This document shows, piece by piece, positions 20,246-30,004 of a stretch of DNA of 64,000 bases. The number at the start of each line of letters is the position of its first letter. Within the stretch, counting starts at the first letter, position 1. The position numbers and the translations under genes were made by a program. Origin of the DNA: Desulfovibrio intestinalis (GTDB lineage Bacteria > Desulfobacterota > Desulfovibrionia > Desulfovibrionales > Desulfovibrionaceae); NCBI RefSeq assembly GCF_014202345.1, contig NZ_JACHGO010000002.1:481729-545728 (forward strand). The letters are read 5' to 3'. The notes beneath the pieces were generated by a model. The model was not told where the DNA came from. It searched no databases and worked only from the letters and a program-made list of their open reading frames with translations.

Positions 20246-20950
20246 TTATCGCAGTATCTTGTACAAAAAGTTGCAGATGCCCTGAATAAGCAGCACCAGC
20301 ACGCACAGGATGATAACGGAATAGATCATTATATCAACCTGGAAGCGGTTGTAGCCGTACTTGACTGCCAGGTCGCCCAGGCCGCCGCCGCCAACAGTGC
20401 CAGCCATGGCCGAGTACCCAAGCAGGGTAATGGCAATGACAGCGATATTGAGCACGATCGAGGGCAGCGCTTCGGGAAAGAGAACGCGAAAGATGATCTG
20501 CGAATTGCTGGCCCCAAAGGATCGGGCCGCTTCGATAACACCCTTGTCCACTTCAAGAAAGCAGGTTTCGATCAGCCGGGCCACAAAGGGAGCCGCAGCA
20601 ATGGTAAGGGGTACTATGGCCGCTGCGCTGCCAATGGACGTGCCCACCACAAAGCGTGTGAAGGGGATAATGGCGATCAGCAGAATGATGAAGGGAAAGG
20701 AGCGCACCAGGTTCACCACAAAGTCCACAACCCGGTAAACCGGGCGGCAAGGGCTCAGGCCAATGGGGTTGGTCACAATCATGAGTATGGCCAGGGCAAA
20801 ACCAATGAGTAGTGAAAAGAAGGTAGAAAGCATCACCATCTCAAGGGTTTCCCAGGTGGCGGTGAGGATTTCCGGCATCTTGTCCTGAAGACGCTCCCAC
20901 AGAGGTTCAAAGTCCTGCGCCAGTTGGGCGAGGGTGCTCAATTCACTCAT
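20246..20950 (-). CDS. metI: Methionine ABC transporter permease MetI
   Basis: Inner-membrane permease of the MetNIQ importer, 234 aa with about five hydrophobic segments and the EAA-type loop (EAARSFGASNSQIIFRVLFPEALPSI). I chose the ATG at 20950 (MSELSTLAQ), which overlaps the metN stop in an ATGAGTGA arrangement typical of translational coupling; the ATG at 20959 is the alternative. Confidence 0.92.
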   Translation of the reverse strand: MSELSTLAQLAQDFEPLWERLQDKMPEILTATWETLEMVMLSTFFSLLIGFALAILMIVTNPIGLSPCRPVYRVVDFVVNLVRSFPFIILLIAIIPFTRFVVGTSIGSAAAIVPLTIAAAPFVARLIETCFLEVDKGVIEAARSFGASNSQIIFRVLFPEALPSIVLNIAVIAITLLGYSAMAGTVGGGGLGDLAVKYGYNRFQVDIMIYSVIILCVLVLLIQGICNFLYKILR

Positions 20951-21932
20951 TACTTGCATCCGTAGCCTGCTTCACAGGGTATTCCAGTATTTCCCAGTAG
21001 AGGCGGTGTTCCTTCAGGTAGCGCAACACGGCTTCGATGTCCTGATCCTGCACATTGACAATGAGGAAGCCGAAAACATCATCAAGGTACCGCTCAAGCT
21101 TGCCGCCTACAATGGAAAAATCTATGCCGAGGCTTCTGGCCATTTGCGTGATGACGCTCTGCTGCGAAATTTCGCGCGGGAACATGAGCCTGATATTGGT
21201 GCCGCCGGGAATGAGGGTGTACTCATTCTCCACAATGGCCTGCATGTCTTTTGTGGGCGACAGAAAAAGATCTTCGGTTTTGCCCAGGGCCACAGTTTTG
21301 CCGCCGTCGAGCAGCAGCAGGCTGTGGCAGAGGCGTTTGACCACTTCCATCTGGTGCGTAACCATGATGATTGTCAGGTTGAGCCGCCTGTTGATGTCTT
21401 CAAGCAGGTCAAGAATGGACGAGGTTGTTTTGGGGTCAAGGGCAGAGGTGGCTTCGTCGCAAAGCAGAATGCTGGGGTTCAGGGCCAGTGCGCGGGCAAT
21501 GCCCACGCGCTGCTTCTGGCCGCCGCTCAGGCTTTGCACACGCTGCCGCGCCTTGTCTGCCAGACCCACCAGGTCAAGCAGTTCCATGACGCGTTTTTCG
21601 CGGTCAGATCTGTGCCAGAGTTGCAGCGGAAAGGCCACGTTATCAAAAACGTTTTTGCGGGCCATCAGATTGAAATTCTGAAAGATCATGCCCATCTTGC
21701 TTTGCAGTTGGCGCAGGTCGCGGGGGTCGAGCGAAGCCACTTCCACGCCCATAACCTTGACGCTGCCTTCATCATAGGCTTCAAGCCCGTTGAGGCAGCG
21801 TAAAAGTGTAGACTTTCCGGCGCCGGAATGCCCGACAATGCCGAAAATTTCGCCCTGGCGGACATGCATGTTGATGTTTTGTAAAACAACATTGCTGCCG
21901 AAACGTTTAAGAAGATGGCTTACCTGAATCAT
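20943..21932 (-). CDS. metN: Methionine ABC transporter ATP-binding protein MetN
   Basis: ATPase of the methionine importer, 329 aa. Walker A GHSGAGKSTLL near residue 35, signature LSGGQKQRVGIARAL near 139, Walker B LLCDEATSALD, H-loop VTHQ. The C-terminal 80 residues (NIRLMFPREIS onward) form the NIL domain, which in MetN binds methionine and gives trans-inhibition. First gene of the operon. Confidence 0.94.
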   Translation of the reverse strand: MIQVSHLLKRFGSNVVLQNINMHVRQGEIFGIVGHSGAGKSTLLRCLNGLEAYDEGSVKVMGVEVASLDPRDLRQLQSKMGMIFQNFNLMARKNVFDNVAFPLQLWHRSDREKRVMELLDLVGLADKARQRVQSLSGGQKQRVGIARALALNPSILLCDEATSALDPKTTSSILDLLEDINRRLNLTIIMVTHQMEVVKRLCHSLLLLDGGKTVALGKTEDLFLSPTKDMQAIVENEYTLIPGGTNIRLMFPREISQQSVITQMARSLGIDFSIVGGKLERYLDDVFGFLIVNVQDQDIEAVLRYLKEHRLYWEILEYPVKQATDASNE

Positions 21933-22310
21933 GCGGCTGATACCTGAGTCTATTTGTTATAATCCGCAGACCATGCGATATTTGCTGCAAAAAGTAAAGG
22001 ACGTTACCCGGTTCGTAGTATTGCTTCGCCAATCTACGGTCCTGTTACTCCTTATCCAGCGCGGGCGACATACCAAGCAGACCACCCGTGAAGGGGGGCA
22101 TGTGGCTTTTCGGCGCTTGCAATTAACGCGGCTTCCGGCAAACTTCGCGGCATGCTGCAAGGCTCAGTTAAAAATGCTTGGGCTGGCGGATGGGCGGTTG
22201 GACGGCCACAATAGCTGCCGAAGAATAAAGGGCTTACCCCATGTGGAGTAAGCCCTTGTTATGTTTTAGGCACTGCTGGCTGAACCTATGCGGCAGCCTG
22301 CTGGCAGCTG
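21933..22310 (-). other. metN upstream region and helicase-gene terminator
   Basis: The gap carries the metNIQ promoter. I looked for SAM-I and SAM-II riboswitch cores on the minus strand and found none. A terminator-like hairpin for the upstream helicase gene lies at 22228-22257. Confidence 0.4.
22228..22257 (-). terminator. Terminator of the SNF2 helicase gene
   Basis: A perfect 10-bp stem, AAGGGCTTAC (22228-22237) with GTAAGCCCTT (22248-22257), is followed on the minus strand by TTATTCTTC. Confidence 0.75.
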
Positions 22311-25300
22311 TTACACGTCAAAAAGCATTTCCAGATCTTCGCGTGTAAGAGATTTCCACGTGTCCTGGCCGGGAATAATGGCCTCGGCCACGCCGCGCTT
22401 GGCTTCCTGAAGCTTGAGTATCTTTTCTTCCACTGTGTTCTGGCAGATAAGCTTGTAGGAAAACACCTGTCTGGTCTGGCCGATACGGTGGGTACGGTCA
22501 GTAGCCTGACTTTCGACAGCGGGGTTCCACCAGGGGTCATAGTGGATAACGTAGTCTGCCGAGGTAAGGTTGAGGCCCGTGCCGCCTGCCTTGAGCGAGA
22601 TAAGGAAAATGGGAATCTCGGGGGTGTTGTTAAAGCGGTCCACCTGATCAAAGCGGTCCTTGCTGGCCCCGTCGAGATAGCAGAAGGGCACCTGCGAGAA
22701 CTCAAGCCACTGCTTGATAATCTGCAACATCTGAACAAACTGTGAGAAGACAAGCACTTTGTGCCCACCTTCCACAATTTCCATAATCATATCCTTGAAG
22801 GCGTCGAACTTGCCGGAAGGCAGGTTGTTGGAGAAACCGGGCATATCCAGCTTGAGCAACCGGGGGTGGCAGCAGATCTGGCGCAGTTTGAGCAGGGCGT
22901 CCAGAATGGACATCTGGCTCTTGGCCAAACCCTTTTGATCCACGTCGGCAAGCACCTGGGCACGCAGCTTGCGCGCCAAGGCGGCGTAAAGCTCTGCCTG
23001 AGCGTCTTCAAGCGCGCAGCAGGTGACGCTTTCCACCTTGGGCGGCAGATCCTTGGCAACTTCGGCCTTGGTACGGCGTAAAATGAACGGGCGCACGCGA
23101 GTACGCAGGTAATCAAGGGTTTCGGCGTCGCCGTCCTTGATGGGTTTGACAATGCCACGCTGGAATGCGTGCTGTGAACCCAGAAAGCCGGGCATGAGAA
23201 ACTCAAACAGCGACCAGAGCTCGAAAAGATTGTTTTCGATGGGCGTGCCCGACAGGCACAGGCGCATGCGGGCGTTGATGCGCCGCACGGCTCTGGCTGT
23301 GATCGTATTGGGGTTTTTGATATTCTGGGCTTCGTCCAGAATAACGGTGTTGAATTCGTACTTCTCCATCTCTTCCAGATCGCGCCGCAACAAAGCATAT
23401 GTGGTGATGATGAGGTCAGAGCTGGAGATATGCTTGAACATGCCTTCGCGGCGCGTGCCGTAAATAGTCAGCAGCTTGAGGCTGGGCACGAATTTTTCGG
23501 CTTCACGTTCCCAGTTGGGCAACACTGAGGTAGGCACCACGATAAGGTTGGGGCCGCCCTGACTGTTCTGGACCATATGCTGAATAAAGGCGAGCGTCTG
23601 AACGGTTTTACCCAAACCCATTTCGTCAGCCAGAATGCCGCCGAAGCCGTATTCAGACAAGAAGTTGAGGTAAGAGAGCCCCTGCACCTGATAGGCGCGC
23701 AGGTCTGCATTGAGCCCCTTGGGAGGTTCAATGGGGCGCACTTCACGGAAGGAACGTATTTTCTCGCGCAGGTTGTTCCAGAAAGAGTCTGTGGCAGCGC
23801 CGGGCAGGTCCTCAAGCAAGCTGTCCAGCACCGGGGCTTCAAACTGTTTGAACTTGTGCTGCGGCGGCTTGGAGGGGTCAAGACCCAGGGCCGTCAACTT
23901 GTGAGAAAGCTTTTCAAGCCAGGCTTCGGGCAGGCTCGTGTACGAGCCGTCCTTCAACTGCACATAGCGCTTGCCGCGTGTCCACGCCTTCCAGATTTTT
24001 TCAAGGGGCAGTGACTGGCCTTCGTAGTCAACCGTGATGTCCAGCGAGAACCATTTTTCTTTTTCATTACTGACCACTTCTGCGGTAATATTGGATGTGG
24101 CCGTGCGCACCTTGTAGCGTGAAAGGGCTTTTTCGCCGTAGACGCGGTAGTTTTCAACCAGCTTGGGGTAGTAGTCCAGCAGAAAGGCAATGGCTTCTTC
24201 CGGCTCAAGAAACCACAACTTGCTCGAACGGGCCTGAAAGTCCATGCCAGCGAGCTCGGTCATCAGCAGGGCTTCTTCGTCCTGATGGCGGCGCACCAGG
24301 AAGGTCTGTCCTTCATAGGCATAGCTGCCGGTCTGAAAGTCCGGGTTGGGCCCGTTGAGCGTGAACTCGCCGTGTCGGGTTTCATAGATGTTGTCGATCT
24401 CAAGGGTGAGCAGGCTGCCTTCCTCATCAAGAAAGAGCTTGGGATTATAGGTGGCCGGCTGAAACACCGGTTCCATCTGCTTGAGGAATTGCTGCGGCTC
24501 GTAAAGCTCCGAAGCGGGCAGGCGCGTCCACACCCTGTCGAGAAATTCGGATATTTCTTCGTGGGGCACCACAGGGCGCTCATAAATAAGGTTGCGCACG
24601 AGTGAAGGGTAAAGGCCCGTCTGCACCGGATAGAAATTATGCTGGTAACAGACCCACAGCGGCATTTGCCCGTGAAAGGTAATGGGCGCGTCTTCAGGGG
24701 CGGAACTTTCGTTCTGCGAGCTACGGCTTTCAGCAGCAGCGCGGCTGGCAGCGCCAGCCCGAATGGGCAGGGGCGGGCGGCCTTCACGCTTGAGCAGCAC
24801 TTCGAAGCTAAAGCCGGAATCGTCCAGGATGGGCTTGAGTTTGAGGGCAAAAGGCGTGCTTTCAATGCGGCAGGGCTTGTCTGTGTCTTTCCAGAGCAGA
24901 TAATATTCCTTACGCACTGACCAGAAAAACCACGAAGTCAGACCCTGGGGGATTTCAACCCTGTGTCCGTAATAATCGAGATGCTGACCAATCTGCCGGG
25001 CCACATGGGGCAGCTGCGGCGAAAATTCGCACCAGTCGGGATTGTTGATGATCTGTTCCAGCGTTACTTCATTGTGTACGCTGGACAGCCCGGATTTGTT
25101 CTGACGCCCGCGAAAGAAGGATACCAGAAGACGCCCCTGTTCCGGTTCAAACCGGAAGATGAGGTAGTGGCGGCCTGGTTCTGGCTCCATATCCGTTGAG
25201 AAAAAATTGCGGAAACTCTGTTTCCAGTCCGTGCTTGGTGGCGGGCTTTCTTCGGCATCGCCTTGCTCTTTGCGCAGCTCTTCCACAAGGCGCAAAGCAA

Positions 25301-25586
25301 GGGCCGCCACATGTCGGCAAATACCTGTGAACGCATCTGAGCAGTTGCACTGGTGTCGCGTGCTGCGGTCGGTGATGGTCAAACTCAGGCTGGGCGTATA
25401 GACCTGCAGGTCGTCACCCTGAATGACGCCTTGTACGTCCCAGGTCTCGCCTTCCTGAATATTTATTTTTTGCACCTCACCTTCGGACAGTATATAGTAC
25501 GCTGCGTCGCGTATGTATTCCGGCACGCTATCGTGCAAAAAGGCTTGGCACATTTCGCGTACGACGCTTTGTTCTGATCGGCTCAT
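22311..25586 (-). CDS. SWIM zinc-finger SNF2-family helicase (HepA/Rad54-like)
   Basis: ATP-dependent DNA translocase of the Swi2/Snf2 family, 1091 aa. The N-terminal SWIM finger has Cys80, Cys82, Cys90 and His92. A long middle region (about 120-600) matches the bacterial SNF2-associated region. The helicase core starts with LADEMGLGKTVQTLAFI near 648, followed by VILDEAQNIKN, LSGTPIENNLFELWSLFEF, and helicase-C motifs ending NLTSADYVIHYDPWWNP and DRTHRIGQ. Such proteins remodel protein-DNA or polymerase-DNA complexes; the exact role is unknown. GGGGAACGC precedes the ATG. It is monocistronic, and divergent from the binding-protein gene at 25737. Confidence 0.9.
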   Translation of the reverse strand: MSRSEQSVVREMCQAFLHDSVPEYIRDAAYYILSEGEVQKINIQEGETWDVQGVIQGDDLQVYTPSLSLTITDRSTRHQCNCSDAFTGICRHVAALALRLVEELRKEQGDAEESPPPSTDWKQSFRNFFSTDMEPEPGRHYLIFRFEPEQGRLLVSFFRGRQNKSGLSSVHNEVTLEQIINNPDWCEFSPQLPHVARQIGQHLDYYGHRVEIPQGLTSWFFWSVRKEYYLLWKDTDKPCRIESTPFALKLKPILDDSGFSFEVLLKREGRPPLPIRAGAASRAAAESRSSQNESSAPEDAPITFHGQMPLWVCYQHNFYPVQTGLYPSLVRNLIYERPVVPHEEISEFLDRVWTRLPASELYEPQQFLKQMEPVFQPATYNPKLFLDEEGSLLTLEIDNIYETRHGEFTLNGPNPDFQTGSYAYEGQTFLVRRHQDEEALLMTELAGMDFQARSSKLWFLEPEEAIAFLLDYYPKLVENYRVYGEKALSRYKVRTATSNITAEVVSNEKEKWFSLDITVDYEGQSLPLEKIWKAWTRGKRYVQLKDGSYTSLPEAWLEKLSHKLTALGLDPSKPPQHKFKQFEAPVLDSLLEDLPGAATDSFWNNLREKIRSFREVRPIEPPKGLNADLRAYQVQGLSYLNFLSEYGFGGILADEMGLGKTVQTLAFIQHMVQNSQGGPNLIVVPTSVLPNWEREAEKFVPSLKLLTIYGTRREGMFKHISSSDLIITTYALLRRDLEEMEKYEFNTVILDEAQNIKNPNTITARAVRRINARMRLCLSGTPIENNLFELWSLFEFLMPGFLGSQHAFQRGIVKPIKDGDAETLDYLRTRVRPFILRRTKAEVAKDLPPKVESVTCCALEDAQAELYAALARKLRAQVLADVDQKGLAKSQMSILDALLKLRQICCHPRLLKLDMPGFSNNLPSGKFDAFKDMIMEIVEGGHKVLVFSQFVQMLQIIKQWLEFSQVPFCYLDGASKDRFDQVDRFNNTPEIPIFLISLKAGGTGLNLTSADYVIHYDPWWNPAVESQATDRTHRIGQTRQVFSYKLICQNTVEEKILKLQEAKRGVAEAIIPGQDTWKSLTREDLEMLFDV

Positions 25587-25736
25587 GCGTTCCCCAAAAT
25601 TCCCTGTCAGACTTGTTGAATTTTTTCAATGACAGGGCGCTGTTATGATGTTTGCGATAAATAGCACAGGTAGGGGGGCGAAAGCAATATGAAGCTTCAC
25701 AATATGGAAAAAATAAATTTTGAGTGAGCAAACAGT

Positions 25737-27386
25737 ATGTTGAGTGTAATTGTCAGGGCTGGAATCACGCTCTTACTGACTGTTTTTATGGGATCTTTTG
25801 GTGTTTCATTTCTTTTTGCTAATGAAGGGAATCCAAAAGAAAAAGCTTGGGACAACCCCGTTGACGGTGGGCGCATTCTTTTTGGCAGCATTGGGGAAGC
25901 ATCCAATCTGATTCCCTATCTTACTGCTGATTCAGCGTCGCATGAAGTGGCCAATCTTATCTATGTGTCGCCCCTGCGTTACGACAAGGACCTCCAGGTC
26001 GAGCCCTGGGCCGCCGAAAGCTGGAGCATGGAAGACGAAGGGCGGCTCATGCGCTTCACCCTGCGCAAGGGCATCCTTTGGGAAGACGGCGTCGAGCTTA
26101 CTGCCGAAGACGTGGCCTACACCTGCAAGGTTGTGGCTGATCCGGCCACGGGCAGTCCTTACGCCGAGGACTTTTCACGCATAAAAAATTTTCGCGTGAT
26201 TGATCGCTACACCTTTGAAGTAGAATATGAACATTTTTTTGCGCGGTCTGTGTCCACATGGATGCAGCCCATACTGCCCCGGCATTTACTGGAAGGGCAG
26301 AACATCCGTAGCACGCCTCTTTCGCGAAAACCAGTAGGCGCCGGCCCTTACCGCCTTAAATCCTGGGAACCGGGCAGTCGTATCATTCTTGAAGCTTCCG
26401 CCAGCTATTTTGATGGCAAACCCCATATCGCCGAGGTCGTATACCGCATCATTCCCGACAACGCTACTATGTTTATGGAGACTCGCGCTGGGCGGGTTGA
26501 CGTTATGGGTCTTTCACCATTGCAATATCTGCGGCAGACTTCGGGGCCGGTATGGGAGCGTGATTTCAACAAGTTTCGCTACCTGGATTCATCCTATGTT
26601 TTTCTGGGCTTCAACCTGCAGCATCCGTTTTTCAAAGACGTACGCGTGCGCAGGGCTATTTCGCAGGCCATTGACCGTGAGAGCATTATTCAGGGCGTGC
26701 TGATGGGGCAGGGGATTCCGGCTTTTGGGCCGTTCAAGCCGGGCGTATGGGCGTACCACCCAACCTTGAAACCCATGCCGCAAAATATTGCTGCCGCCCG
26801 TGCCCTGCTGGCCGAGGCGGGCTTTACCGACAGCGACGGTGATGGCCTGCTGGACAAGGACGGCAAGCCGTTTTCCTTTACCATTCTGACCAATCAGGGC
26901 AATGAGCAGCGCATTCTCACAGCCACCGTAATGCAATCGCAACTCAGGGCAGTTGGCATTGACGTGCGCATCCGCACGGTAGAATGGGCTGCCTTTATTC
27001 GCGAATTTGTCAATAAAGGGCGCTTTGACGCCATAATTCTCGGTTGGACCACCCCCCAGGACCCGGATATTTATCAGGTCTGGCATTCCTCACAGGCTTT
27101 TGAGGGAGGCCTCAACTTTACCTACTACAAAAATGCCGAAGTGGATAGGCTTCTGGAAGAGGCGCGGTCAACGCCTGACCAGAAAACGCGTGCGCAGTTG
27201 TACTACCGCATGCAGGAAGTACTTGATGCGGAGCAGCCCTATTGCTTTCTTTTCGTACCCTACGCCTTGCCCGTCGTGCAAAAGCGCTTTCAAGGGGTTA
27301 AGCCGACACTTGCGGGCATAATGTACAATTTTGAAAAGTGGTGGGTACCCAAAGAGTTGCAAGAATACAGCCTTACGCCAGAGTAA
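25737..27386 (+). CDS. Peptide ABC transporter substrate-binding protein (family 5, DppA/OppA-like)
   Basis: Periplasmic binding protein for peptides or a similar ligand. The 549-aa chain has a signal segment (GITLLLTVFMGSFGVSFLFA) with no lipobox Cys, then the SBP_bac_5 domain: FTLRKGILWEDGVELTAEDVAYT near 100, RRAISQAIDRESIIQGVLMGQG near 305, NFTYYKNAEVDRLLEEAR near 460. No permease or ATPase gene lies beside it, so it is an orphan component that must dock to a transporter encoded elsewhere. It has its own terminator. Confidence 0.87.
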   Translation: MLSVIVRAGITLLLTVFMGSFGVSFLFANEGNPKEKAWDNPVDGGRILFGSIGEASNLIPYLTADSASHEVANLIYVSPLRYDKDLQVEPWAAESWSMEDEGRLMRFTLRKGILWEDGVELTAEDVAYTCKVVADPATGSPYAEDFSRIKNFRVIDRYTFEVEYEHFFARSVSTWMQPILPRHLLEGQNIRSTPLSRKPVGAGPYRLKSWEPGSRIILEASASYFDGKPHIAEVVYRIIPDNATMFMETRAGRVDVMGLSPLQYLRQTSGPVWERDFNKFRYLDSSYVFLGFNLQHPFFKDVRVRRAISQAIDRESIIQGVLMGQGIPAFGPFKPGVWAYHPTLKPMPQNIAAARALLAEAGFTDSDGDGLLDKDGKPFSFTILTNQGNEQRILTATVMQSQLRAVGIDVRIRTVEWAAFIREFVNKGRFDAIILGWTTPQDPDIYQVWHSSQAFEGGLNFTYYKNAEVDRLLEEARSTPDQKTRAQLYYRMQEVLDAEQPYCFLFVPYALPVVQKRFQGVKPTLAGIMYNFEKWWVPKELQEYSLTPE

Positions 27387-27428
27387 GCCCAGTTTGTGCC
27401 GAAACGATGACAGATCAATTGTATTTGC

Positions 27429-27460
27429 AGCCCGGCAAGGCATCGCCTTGCCGGGCTTTT
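27429..27460 (+). terminator. Terminator of the peptide-binding protein gene
   Basis: A perfect 13-bp stem (27429-27441 with 27445-27457, loop ATC) ends in TTTT, 43 nt after the stop. Confidence 0.92.
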
Positions 27461-27579
27461 AGCGGGCTTTACTGAAAATACAGGGATTTTCACACAGCCT
27501 GTAACGTTGACAAGGCCGCGCAAGTGAGAACATAGTCAAAAACATAACAAAGATTTTACGCCCCGGATGGGACTTACGC

Positions 27580-29739
27580 ATGATTCGTATACAGGAAATT
27601 CTCGACAAAGTTGCGGCGCACAACCCCGCCGCTGATCTGGAGCTTATCCAGAAAGCCTATGTTTTCGCCGCTACTGCTCATGTGGGGCAGACGCGCCTTT
27701 CAGGTGAGCCTTATTTGTCTCACCCTTTGGCAGTGGCCGACACCCTGGCTGAAATGGGCTTTGACGAAGCCACCGTGGCTGCCGGATTGCTGCACGATAC
27801 GGTGGAGGACACCAAGGCCACCATTGAAGAACTGGACGAGAATTTTGGCGAAGACGTTGCCGACATTGTCGACGGCGTGACCAAGATCAGCATGATCCCG
27901 TTTGAAAACAAGGAAGAAGCGCAGGCTGAAAACATACGCAAGATGATTCTGGCCATGAGCCACGACATGCGTGTGCTTATGGTCAAACTGGCTGACCGTC
28001 TGCACAATATGCGCACCCTTGATTTTCAAAAAGCCCACAAGCAAAAGCGAATCGCCCAGGAAACAATGGATATTTATGCGCCTTTGGCCAACCGCCTTGG
28101 CTTGTATATCCTCAAGCGTGACCTGGAAGACCTGAGTTTCAAATATCTGCGCCCAGACATTTTTAATCAGATAGACCACTGGCTCGACAAGCATCAGGTG
28201 GTGGAAAAGCAGATTATCGCCAAGGTCGTGGAGCTCATTCAAGACCTGTTGGCCTCAAACGGCATTGAAGGTCAGGTTTACGGGCGCATCAAGCACAAGC
28301 ACAGCATCTATAAGAAGATGCAATCCCAATCCCTGACTCTGGACGAAATGCACGATATTATGGCTTTTCGTGTGCTGGTCAAAGATATCAAGGATTGTTA
28401 CGCCGCGCTTGGCCTTGTGCATTCGCAGTGGCGGCCCGTGCACGGCCGGTTCAAAGACTATATTTCAATGCCCAAAACCAACGGCTATCAAAGTCTGCAC
28501 ACCACAGTCATCGGGCCAGAGGGCGAGCGCATTGAAATTCAGATTCGTACTGAAGATATGCACCGTCAGGCCGAGCACGGCGTGGCCGCTCACTGGCTGT
28601 ATAAGGAAAAAGGGCGCGTCAACAGCAAAGATCTGGAGCAGTTCGGCTGGCTGCGCGAAATTTTTGAAAGGCAGAGTGAAGAAACCGACTCTCGCGAGTT
28701 CATGCATTCGCTCAAGATGGATCTCTTCAAGGACGAGGTCTACGTCTACACGCCTGCAGGCGATGTGAAAGAGCTGCCCGAAGGGGCCACGCCTCTGGAT
28801 TTTGCCTTTATCATCCACACCAAGGTCGGCCAGCACTGTTCCGGGGCAAAGGTTAATGGCCGTCTGATGCCCCTGAGTACGGAGCTGAAGAACGGCGATA
28901 TTGTTGAAATTGTTACAGACCCCAGCCGTAATCCCAACAGGGACTGGCTCAAGATTGTCAAAACCGCCAGGGCCCGCAGCCGCATTCAGCACTATCTGCG
29001 TACTGAAGAACGCTCCCACGCCGTCACCCTCGGGCGGGACATGCTGGAAAAAGAAGGCCGCAAGGTCAGTCTTAATGTCAATAAGGCCATCAAAGAAGGC
29101 CACATGGCCCTTGTGGCCCAAGAGATGAACTTTGAAGGCGTGGATGATCTGATAGCCTCAGTAGGCTATGCCCATACCACGCCGCGCAAGGTGCTCAACA
29201 AGCTATATGCTGTTTTGCATCCTGACGCGGTCGCAGCCGCACCTGCAACGCCCACTGTCAAGGAAAGCAAGGATGCCGCCACCCGCAAGACTGAAGGGGT
29301 GGGCATTTCTGGCGTGGACGGCGTGCTCATGCGTTTTGCCAAGTGTTGCAATCCTGTGCCCGGCGACCCAATTATTGGCTATATCAGCCGTGGGCTTGGC
29401 ATTAGTGTGCACCGCGCAGACTGCCCCAACGTGGCCAATATGGAGCCGGAAAGGCTCATATCTGTCCATTGGGATGGCGCGGAAGAAAAGCCATATGAGG
29501 CTGGCATTTTTATTATTTCCAAGAACGAGCACGGGGTATTGGCTCTTGTGGCGCAGGTGCTGGCCAAGAACAATGTGAATATCACCGGGCTGAATATGGA
29601 CAACCTGGTGGATGGCCGCGCCAAGCTGCGCTTTACTGTTGAAGTGCGCGACGCCACGCAACTGTATCAGCTCATTGAGGCCATACGCGCCCTACCGCCC
29701 ATTCTTGAAGTAGTGCGTGATACTGAAGACGCACAGTAA
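27580..29739 (+). CDS. rsh: RelA/SpoT-family (p)ppGpp synthetase/hydrolase
   Basis: Makes and degrades (p)ppGpp in the stringent response. The 719-aa chain has the full long-RSH layout: HD hydrolase with HPLAVADTLAEMG and LLHDTVEDT near 50-75, synthetase with YGRIKHKHSIYKKM, GRFKDYISMPKTNGYQSLHT near 290 and EIQIRTEDMH, a TGS domain (VYVYTPAGDVKELPEGATPLDFAF near 388), a conserved-cysteine region (CCNPVPGDPIIGYI) and a C-terminal ACT domain (VALVAQVLAKNNVNITGLN type). An intact HD motif together with the RFKD-type synthetase motif suggests a bifunctional Rel enzyme. It appears monocistronic. Confidence 0.95.
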   Translation: MIRIQEILDKVAAHNPAADLELIQKAYVFAATAHVGQTRLSGEPYLSHPLAVADTLAEMGFDEATVAAGLLHDTVEDTKATIEELDENFGEDVADIVDGVTKISMIPFENKEEAQAENIRKMILAMSHDMRVLMVKLADRLHNMRTLDFQKAHKQKRIAQETMDIYAPLANRLGLYILKRDLEDLSFKYLRPDIFNQIDHWLDKHQVVEKQIIAKVVELIQDLLASNGIEGQVYGRIKHKHSIYKKMQSQSLTLDEMHDIMAFRVLVKDIKDCYAALGLVHSQWRPVHGRFKDYISMPKTNGYQSLHTTVIGPEGERIEIQIRTEDMHRQAEHGVAAHWLYKEKGRVNSKDLEQFGWLREIFERQSEETDSREFMHSLKMDLFKDEVYVYTPAGDVKELPEGATPLDFAFIIHTKVGQHCSGAKVNGRLMPLSTELKNGDIVEIVTDPSRNPNRDWLKIVKTARARSRIQHYLRTEERSHAVTLGRDMLEKEGRKVSLNVNKAIKEGHMALVAQEMNFEGVDDLIASVGYAHTTPRKVLNKLYAVLHPDAVAAAPATPTVKESKDAATRKTEGVGISGVDGVLMRFAKCCNPVPGDPIIGYISRGLGISVHRADCPNVANMEPERLISVHWDGAEEKPYEAGIFIISKNEHGVLALVAQVLAKNNVNITGLNMDNLVDGRAKLRFTVEVRDATQLYQLIEAIRALPPILEVVRDTEDAQ

Positions 29740-29764
29740 ACATCCTCTTATATCGTCATCTTTT

Positions 29765-29796
29765 CACGGCCTGCGGCGTAATTGCCCCAGGCCGTG
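29765..29796 (+). terminator. Probable terminator of rsh
   Basis: A 9-bp stem, CACGGCCTG (29765-29773) with CAGGCCGTG (29788-29796), lies 26 nt after the stop. Only a weak T-rich tail follows. Confidence 0.55.
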
Positions 29797-30004
29797 TATT
29801 CATTCGTGGTTCTTTACCCGCTTACTGTTTCCTATAGCGCGACGCTATGCCGCAAGCCATTGCGCTGTGAGGATGTCATTTTTTACTTTTAATCCGGTGC
29901 AATGCCGAAATGAGCACGAAGCTCATATTTAAACCAAACGATTAACCTCTAGCCTCACGAAAGCAGCCTGGTGTGTGGCAGATGCCCGCGTGGGGGCGAG
30001 CAGA

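Noticed and set aside
21933-22227. SAM riboswitch upstream of metNIQ
   Set aside because: I searched the minus strand for SAM-I and SAM-II core elements and found none.
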